Below are positions 14,741-18,486 of a stretch of DNA of 18,486 nucleotides, piece by piece. Location: positions 1 through 18,486 of the forward strand of contig SLSE01000035.1 of the NCBI GenBank assembly GCA_007130585.1, written 5' to 3'. Source of the DNA: Syntrophomonadaceae bacterium. GTDB taxonomy: Bacteria > Bacillota > Dethiobacteria > DTU022. Position 1 is the stretch's first letter. Every line of letters begins with the position of its first letter. The notes under the pieces were generated by a model. The model did not search any database. It worked only from the letters and a program-made list of their open reading frames with translations, and was not told where the DNA came from. The position numbers and the translations under genes were made by a program.

Positions 14741-16318
14741 TTGGATCAGAAAAAACTGTTAAATTCAATACCGGTGCTGGAAATAAGACCCGGCCTGATC
14801 AGGCCGATTGAAAATATTGCCTACCACACCGGGCGGGTTACGGAAGGCTCCCTTTTTGTATGTATGAGGGGCTATAAAACAGACGGCCATCTTTATCTCC
14901 CACAGGCAGCGGAAAAAGGCGCAGTTGCCGCAGTAGTCGAAAAGTTCCGGGAAGATGTCGATGTTCCCCAGTACAAAGTTGCCGACAGCCGTAAAGCGCT
15001 GGCCGCCCTGGCCGATTTTTTTTACGGCCATCCTTCGCAAAAACTTGATGTTACCGGGGTTACGGCAACAAACGGCAAAACAACTACTACCTATATGATC
15101 AACGCCATATTTGAAGCACACGGCTTGAATACCGGGTTAATCGGCACCGTTATAGTAAAGACAGGCAGCCGGATCCAGGCCGCCGACCTGACTACCCCTG
15201 AATCCCTGGATCTGCATCAATTCTTCGACCGGATGGTTAAAGAGAAGGTCAGCCACGCAGTAATGGAGGTATCCTCCTCCGGCCTGGAGCTTAAGCGCGT
15301 AGGCTCCGTTGATTTCAATACGGTTGTGGTTAACAATATCAGCCGTGAACATATCGACCTGCACGGTTCTTTCGAGCAGTATTATAACGCCAAAGCATCG
15401 CTGGTGCGGGAAGCAAAAGAGGGCCAGTGGGCGGTCTTCAACATGGACTGCCCCCGCACAGCGCCCCTGGTGCACGAAACAAAAGCCGGAGTTTTCACCT
15501 ACGGCCTGAAAAACACTTCCGCCGACTGCCTGGTCCGGGATCTCGATCTCAGCACGGGCAGGGCCAGTTTTAACGTGGAGCTGAAAAGGAAAGATTCTTT
15601 TGAATTCCTGGCCGGCTATCCCGAAATATTTCCTGTAGAACTATCTGTTCTCGGCCTGCACAGCGTTTACAACGCCATGGCAGCAGTCATGGTTTCCCTC
15701 CTGAAGGGTATACCCGTGGAAACAATCAGCAGGGCCCTCTACGCTTTCCGGGGAGTCGAGCGGCGTTTCGAACTGATCTTCGAAGATAACTTCAAGGTTA
15801 TCGACGATCATTTTGCAAATAGCGGCAACATCCATGTTACCCTGGAAACCCTTCAGATGATGGAATACAGGAAGCTGCACCTTGTTTATGCCATCAGGGG
15901 CAGCCGCGGCGAAACAGTTAACCGCGAAAACGCCGAAGCGCTGGCCTTCTGGGTGCCCAGGCTGGGACTTGACAGGGTAATTGCCACAACCAGCAGCAGT
16001 CATGTGGGGGAAAAAGATTTTGTTACCGCCGGAGAGCGGAAGGTTTACGAACAGGTAATGCGTGAAGCCGGTATCAAAACAGAAATCTACGACCAGCTGC
16101 CGGATGCTATTGCCCGGGGCCTGTCCGAAACTGAAAGCGGGGACGTACTGCTCCTGGCCGGCTGCCAGGGCATGGATTACGGCGCCTCGATCTGCCTGGA
16201 GCAGATCCGCCGGTCCAGGCCGGATCTGCCGAAATCAAAGATTTTCGCCGCTTTAAAAAACCGGGTGGCAGGAGTAGGCGACCCGGCAGCCGGCTTCAGG
16301 ATCGTGGAACCGGAATAA
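14741..16318 (+). CDS. Divergent MurE-like Mur ligase family protein
   Basis: A 525-residue ATP-dependent amide ligase with the three Mur domains: N-terminal MurE-type domain (G-S-L-F-V-C-M-R-G then D-G-H), central ATPase domain with P-loop T-G-V-T-A-T-N-G-K-T-T-T-T at 105-117 (Lys113), and C-terminal domain. N-N-I-S-R-E-H-I-D-L-H-G at 198-209 matches the family's N-x-S-x-D-H-x-D motif. Several MurE hallmarks are changed: the D-S-R of the UDP site reads H-T-G-R (29-32), S-S-H reads S-S-S (178-180), D-Y-A-H reads D-D-H-F (355-358), and no D-N-P-R amino-acid motif is seen. It may therefore not be the cell-wall tripeptide enzyme. A TTG start at 14741 is chosen because AAGGTGG lies eight bases upstream; GTG at 14729 has no spaced site. 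No murF, mraY or other wall genes are near. The substrate is unknown. Confidence 0.85.
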   Translation: MDQKKLLNSIPVLEIRPGLIRPIENIAYHTGRVTEGSLFVCMRGYKTDGHLYLPQAAEKGAVAAVVEKFREDVDVPQYKVADSRKALAALADFFYGHPSQKLDVTGVTATNGKTTTTYMINAIFEAHGLNTGLIGTVIVKTGSRIQAADLTTPESLDLHQFFDRMVKEKVSHAVMEVSSSGLELKRVGSVDFNTVVVNNISREHIDLHGSFEQYYNAKASLVREAKEGQWAVFNMDCPRTAPLVHETKAGVFTYGLKNTSADCLVRDLDLSTGRASFNVELKRKDSFEFLAGYPEIFPVELSVLGLHSVYNAMAAVMVSLLKGIPVETISRALYAFRGVERRFELIFEDNFKVIDDHFANSGNIHVTLETLQMMEYRKLHLVYAIRGSRGETVNRENAEALAFWVPRLGLDRVIATTSSSHVGEKDFVTAGERKVYEQVMREAGIKTEIYDQLPDAIARGLSETESGDVLLLAGCQGMDYGASICLEQIRRSRPDLPKSKIFAALKNRVAGVGDPAAGFRIVEPE

Positions 16319-16340
16319 GGGCGGACTTTAAATATACTTA

Positions 16341-17102
16341 TTAAGCCCGGGCCTCTTTAATTTCAACCCCGCCCATAATGGCGCGGGCCTGGATACGCAC
16401 TTTACGATCGGCCGAATCAGGCTGATTGTGTTCAACCCTGCGGCCGGCAATAATACCGCCGTCTTCCTGGTCAATAAAAGTTACCCCGCCTAAAACGGCG
16501 GAGCCGTCATAGGTTACGGCCAGGCCTACCGGAATTTTTACCTCTATACCGCCCATTACCGCTGTCAGGTCAAGGATGGTTTCCCCCTCGGGGACCTCGG
16601 CCCGGGTCAGATCAATTTCTATGCCACCCATCAGGGCAAAATAGCTGCCGCTGCCCAGTTTCCAGGGCTCATCGCCCCCTACATTTGTCCCGCCCATGAA
16701 GGCAAAACGACCGCCTTTACCTCCGCTGTGCGGCCGGCCCCGCAAAAGATTAATGCCGATCAGGATTAAGACCAGGGGCCAGAGCAGGTTAAGGAAAAGG
16801 GTGGTATCCACCTCGAAAAGGCCCAGGTTGCGGCCCAGGAAAATCACACCGATCGCAATGGCAATCAGCGCTGTGCTAAACTGACCCCAGGAAAAGAATA
16901 CCCTCCTGCCTGCTTCGCCCTCGCTTGAACCGAAAGAAAGGAGCAGCCAGTTAAGCCCCAAAACCAGGGGTATCACAGGCCACAGCCTTAAAACCTGTCT
17001 GACCTCGATCTCAATCCCCACCCCCAGGTTGTTCAAGAGCAGGATTACCCCAACCGCTAAAATCGCCAGGCCGATGATCAACCTGCCACTAAGAAAACGC
17101 AC
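16341..17102 (-). CDS. LiaF-like membrane protein (DUF5668 / cell wall-active antibiotic response C-terminal domain)
   Basis: About 253 residues. The N-terminal half has four transmembrane helices built as two similar pairs (G-L-A-I-L-A-V-G-V-I-L-L-L-N-N-L-G and A-L-I-A-I-A-I-G-V-I-F-L-G-R-N-L-G are alike, as are L-W-P-V-I-P-L-V-L-G and L-W-P-L-V-L-I-L-I-G), suggesting internal duplication. The C-terminal half carries repeated M-G-G strands (F-M-G-G, L-M-G-G-I-E-I, V-M-G-G-I-E-V, I-M-G-G-V-E-I) typical of the LiaF C-terminal beta domain. LiaF represses the LiaRS envelope-stress system in Bacillus, but no two-component genes are near, so the role is open. An ATG at 17111 abuts GAGGAG with no spacing; the GTG at 17102 has nine bases and is preferred. 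It converges on the Mur ligase gene, 22 bases away. Confidence 0.82.
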   Translation of the reverse strand: MRFLSGRLIIGLAILAVGVILLLNNLGVGIEIEVRQVLRLWPVIPLVLGLNWLLLSFGSSEGEAGRRVFFSWGQFSTALIAIAIGVIFLGRNLGLFEVDTTLFLNLLWPLVLILIGINLLRGRPHSGGKGGRFAFMGGTNVGGDEPWKLGSGSYFALMGGIEIDLTRAEVPEGETILDLTAVMGGIEVKIPVGLAVTYDGSAVLGGVTFIDQEDGGIIAGRRVEHNQPDSADRKVRIQARAIMGGVEIKEARA

Positions 17103-17167
17103 TACTAACATCTCCTCTGCACTTTAATCGAATGAAAAATATCAGAAATGTTGCTTTCAGGTAATAA

Positions 17168-17197
17168 ATTATCATATACAGGCTGATTTTGCACCAA
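17168..17197 (-). promoter_or_regulatory. Possible promoter of the LiaF-like gene
   Basis: On the minus strand TTGGTG (17197-17192) and GATAAT (17173-17168) are 18 bases apart. This leaves a leader of about 60 bases before the start codon. Confidence 0.45.
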
Positions 17198-17205
17198 ATA
17201 AATCC

Positions 17206-17225
17206 ACGCAGCAACTACGCAGCAA
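17206..17225. repeat. Direct repeat ACGCAGCAA with 11-bp period upstream of the LiaF-like promoter
   Basis: ACGCAGCAA occurs at 17206-17214 and 17217-17225, one helical turn apart. It ends eight bases upstream of the predicted -35 of the LiaF-like gene. The placement fits an activator or response-regulator site, but the match to any known motif is not established. Confidence 0.35.
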
Positions 17226-17254
17226 TAACCTCCGGTGTTCAGCCGGTCAGCGCG

Positions 17255-17283
17255 TTGACTTTTTATAAAGCTCATGCTAAAAT
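17255..17283 (+). promoter_or_regulatory. Predicted sigma-A promoter of the tRNA-His/tRNA-Gln unit
   Basis: TTGACT (17255-17260) and TAAAAT (17278-17283) are separated by exactly 17 bases, each one base off consensus. The start point would be near 17290, shortly before tRNA-His. Confidence 0.8.
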
Positions 17284-17307
17284 TAACAACGCAATAATAA
17301 CAGCCGT

Positions 17308-17385
17308 GGTGGGTGTAGCTCAGTAGGTTAGAGCGCCAGGTTGTGGCCCTGGAGGCCGTGGGTTCGAATCCCATCACTCACCCCA
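17308..17385 (+). tRNA. tRNA-His (anticodon GTG)
   Basis: A complete cloverleaf: acceptor GTGGGTG with CACTCAC, D-arm GCTC/GAGC, anticodon stem CCAGG/CCTGG with loop TTGTGGC (anticodon 17343-17345), and T-arm GTGGG-TTCGAAT-CCCAT. The extra G at position -1 (17308) opposite the C discriminator is the identity mark of tRNA-His. CCA is encoded. Confidence 0.97.
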
Positions 17386-17409
17386 TATAATAGAATAAGT
17401 TTCAGTTGC

Positions 17410-17484
17410 TGGGGCGTGGCCAAGCGGTAAGGCACGGGTCTTTGGAATCCGCATGCGCAGGTTCGAATCCTGCCGCCCCAGCCA
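17410..17484 (+). tRNA. tRNA-Gln (anticodon TTG)
   Basis: Acceptor TGGGGCG pairs with CGCCCCA. The anticodon stem CGGGT/ATCCG encloses loop CTTTGGA (anticodon 17442-17444), and the T-arm is GCAGG-TTCGAAT-CCTGC. The discriminator is G and CCA is encoded. It lies 24 bases after tRNA-His, likely in one transcript. A run of five T follows the CCA by one base pair step and may end transcription. Confidence 0.97.
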
Positions 17485-17498
17485 TTTTTATGCCCAAT

Positions 17499-17538
17499 TT
17501 CAATGCTTACTTGCAGGTTCAATGCTTACTTGCAGGTT
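17499..17538 (+). repeat. Two-copy 19-bp tandem repeat after tRNA-Gln
   Basis: The unit TTCAATGCTTACTTGCAGG is present twice without mismatch (17499-17517 and 17518-17536), followed by a run of seven T (17537-17543). CTTGCAG in either copy can pair with CTGCAAG at 17550-17556, so two alternative stems are possible. The 270-base stretch up to the next gene otherwise shows only a small AT hairpin at 17588-17607 and a terminator. Confidence 0.8.
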
Positions 17539-17685
17539 TTTTTCTGCTGCTGCAAGAAAAGGCAGGCAGGTTATCATTTTCATGGTTGATAAAATAGGGC
17601 TTTTATCTAAGAAGTAACACAGGATGAAAAAACAGAAATCGCCTGCCAAATGCTTTAAATGGGCCCTGCTTCGCTTTTGGAAATC

Positions 17686-17722
17686 AAAAAAAACTAAAGG
17701 GGCAATCTAAAAGCCCCTTTAG
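17686..17722 (-). terminator. Intrinsic terminator of the exported-protein gene
   Basis: CTAAAGGGGC (17694-17703) and GCCCCTTTAG (17713-17722) form a perfect 10-bp stem with a nine-base loop. Eight T follow on the minus strand (17693-17686). It stands about 30 bases after the stop codon of the minus-strand gene at 17754. Confidence 0.88.
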
Positions 17723-17753
17723 GCAATACTCTTTCTTCTGCTCCCCGAACTGA

Positions 17754-18486
17754 TCAAAACAGCTCATGCCAGAACCGGGAGGTCAACCTGGTGGTGTTAA
17801 TTAAGCTGAAGGCTTCCGTAACCGAAGCTGTCCCATCCACGCGCATATCTTCGTGCAGAAAGGCCTGGCTAACCGGGCTGCTGATGTCGATAAAGCGGCG
17901 CAATGTTCCGTCACCGGTAGCGGCATGCTGCTCTATCTCAAAATAGTCTTCAGCATTGAAAAATGCCATATTTTCTGTGCCCGGCCTGTATACCGCTTCA
18001 AACCCGGCGTTCAGCTCTCCGAAATGCCCCGGGTTGGCCTCCACGCTAACCGCCCATATTTGACGGGTCAGGGCCCTCCACAGGCGGGCCTCTTCCCTGG
18101 CGCTAAAGTCGGGCGCTTCATCACCGGTAAAGAAAACCGGCCTGAAAGCCCTGTGTATCTCTTCCCACCAGACCCGAGCATCGGTTCCGTCATATACAAA
18201 GGCGGGCGGGGTAAACAACCTGGTGCTGTTGGTCACCGTCAGGTTTCTCATCGCGTCTTCGGCGGTAACCCAATCCTGATGATCGTCAACCCTTATATAA
18301 CCTTCTTCCATAAAGATATCCGATTCTTTTTCCATGCTGCCTTCACCCGTTATTTCCTGCCGCATCCTGGCCCCGGTCCCGTATTCATGGCCCGATTGTT
18401 TCCTGAGCTCAATCCTGCCTTCCATATCGTATTGAATAGTGTGGCTCATGGAGCTATCGGCAAAAACTGCAGAGACAAAGGCGGTC
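17754..18486 (-). CDS. Exported protein of unknown function, 5' end beyond the window
   Basis: An incomplete gene: 243 residues are visible and the frame stays open through the right window edge. The methionine at 18449 is the first visible Met but probably not the start. The codons before it read T-A-F-V-S-A-V-F-A-D-S-S, which looks like the end of a signal peptide with a signal peptidase I site V-F-A. The mature part starts with a polar, strand-like region (Y-D-M-E-G-R-I-E-L-R-K) followed by acidic and aromatic-rich segments (V-W-W-E-E-I-H-R-A-F, Y-F-E-I-E-Q-H). No motif or family is recognised, and no catalytic signature is evident. It ends with a good terminator and faces the tRNA genes. 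Export is inferred from the partial signal sequence only. Confidence 0.7.
   Translation of the reverse strand, partial: TAFVSAVFADSSMSHTIQYDMEGRIELRKQSGHEYGTGARMRQEITGEGSMEKESDIFMEEGYIRVDDHQDWVTAEDAMRNLTVTNSTRLFTPPAFVYDGTDARVWWEEIHRAFRPVFFTGDEAPDFSAREEARLWRALTRQIWAVSVEANPGHFGELNAGFEAVYRPGTENMAFFNAEDYFEIEQHAATGDGTLRRFIDISSPVSQAFLHEDMRVDGTASVTEAFSLINTTRLTSRFWHELF

Noticed and set aside
17624..17710. 28-residue lysine-rich frame (ATG at 17624) after the tRNA genes
   Set aside because: The only purine-rich element touches the ATG directly, and the frame overlaps the opposite-strand terminator whose A-tract supplies most of the lysines.

Overview
The window looks like a chromosomal segment of a low-to-moderate GC Gram-positive bacterium (Bacillota), most likely an anaerobic, acid- or fatty-acid-metabolising lineage of the Clostridia/Peptococcaceae/Syntrophomonas type. 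The evidence is the gene order tig-clpP-clpX-lon-engB (the Bacillus/Clostridia arrangement, with clpP inserted), strong AAGGAGG-type ribosome binding sites, frequent TTG and GTG starts, a Bacillus-type fadN-fadA pair under a TetR/FadR-like regulator, and an oxygen-sensitive type of acyl-CoA dehydratase activase. The species cannot be named from this window.

Left part (1-7835, all on the minus strand): a protein quality-control cluster read right to left: trigger factor, ClpP, ClpX, LonA, then the ribosome-assembly GTPase EngB. It is followed by a CoA-dehydratase activase and the start of a LarA-like (nickel lactate racemase family) gene cut by the window edge. A promoter with an extended -10 and a 5' hairpin precede tig, and a long terminator-like hairpin separates clpX from lon.

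Middle part (8042-12531, plus strand): a compact beta-oxidation operon. A FadR-like TetR repressor gene has a sigma-A promoter overlapped by an 18-bp operator close to the Bacillus FadR box. It is followed by fadN (3-hydroxyacyl-CoA dehydrogenase/enoyl-CoA hydratase) and fadA (thiolase), and then by two tandem terminator hairpins. No acyl-CoA dehydrogenase gene accompanies them. Next come an M24 metallopeptidase, a very small predicted lipoprotein gene on the opposite strand, and a noncoding stretch with two perfect DnaA boxes plus a near-match.

Right part (14418-18486): a one-cluster [4Fe-4S] ferredoxin, a divergent MurE-like Mur ligase with altered substrate-site motifs, a convergent LiaF-like membrane protein, tRNA-His and tRNA-Gln behind a good promoter, a 19-bp tandem repeat, and the 3' portion of an unrecognised exported protein whose signal peptide runs off the window.

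The main points for a second look are the micro-lipoprotein, the DnaA-box cluster, the Mur ligase with non-canonical motifs, and the FadR operator/promoter architecture.
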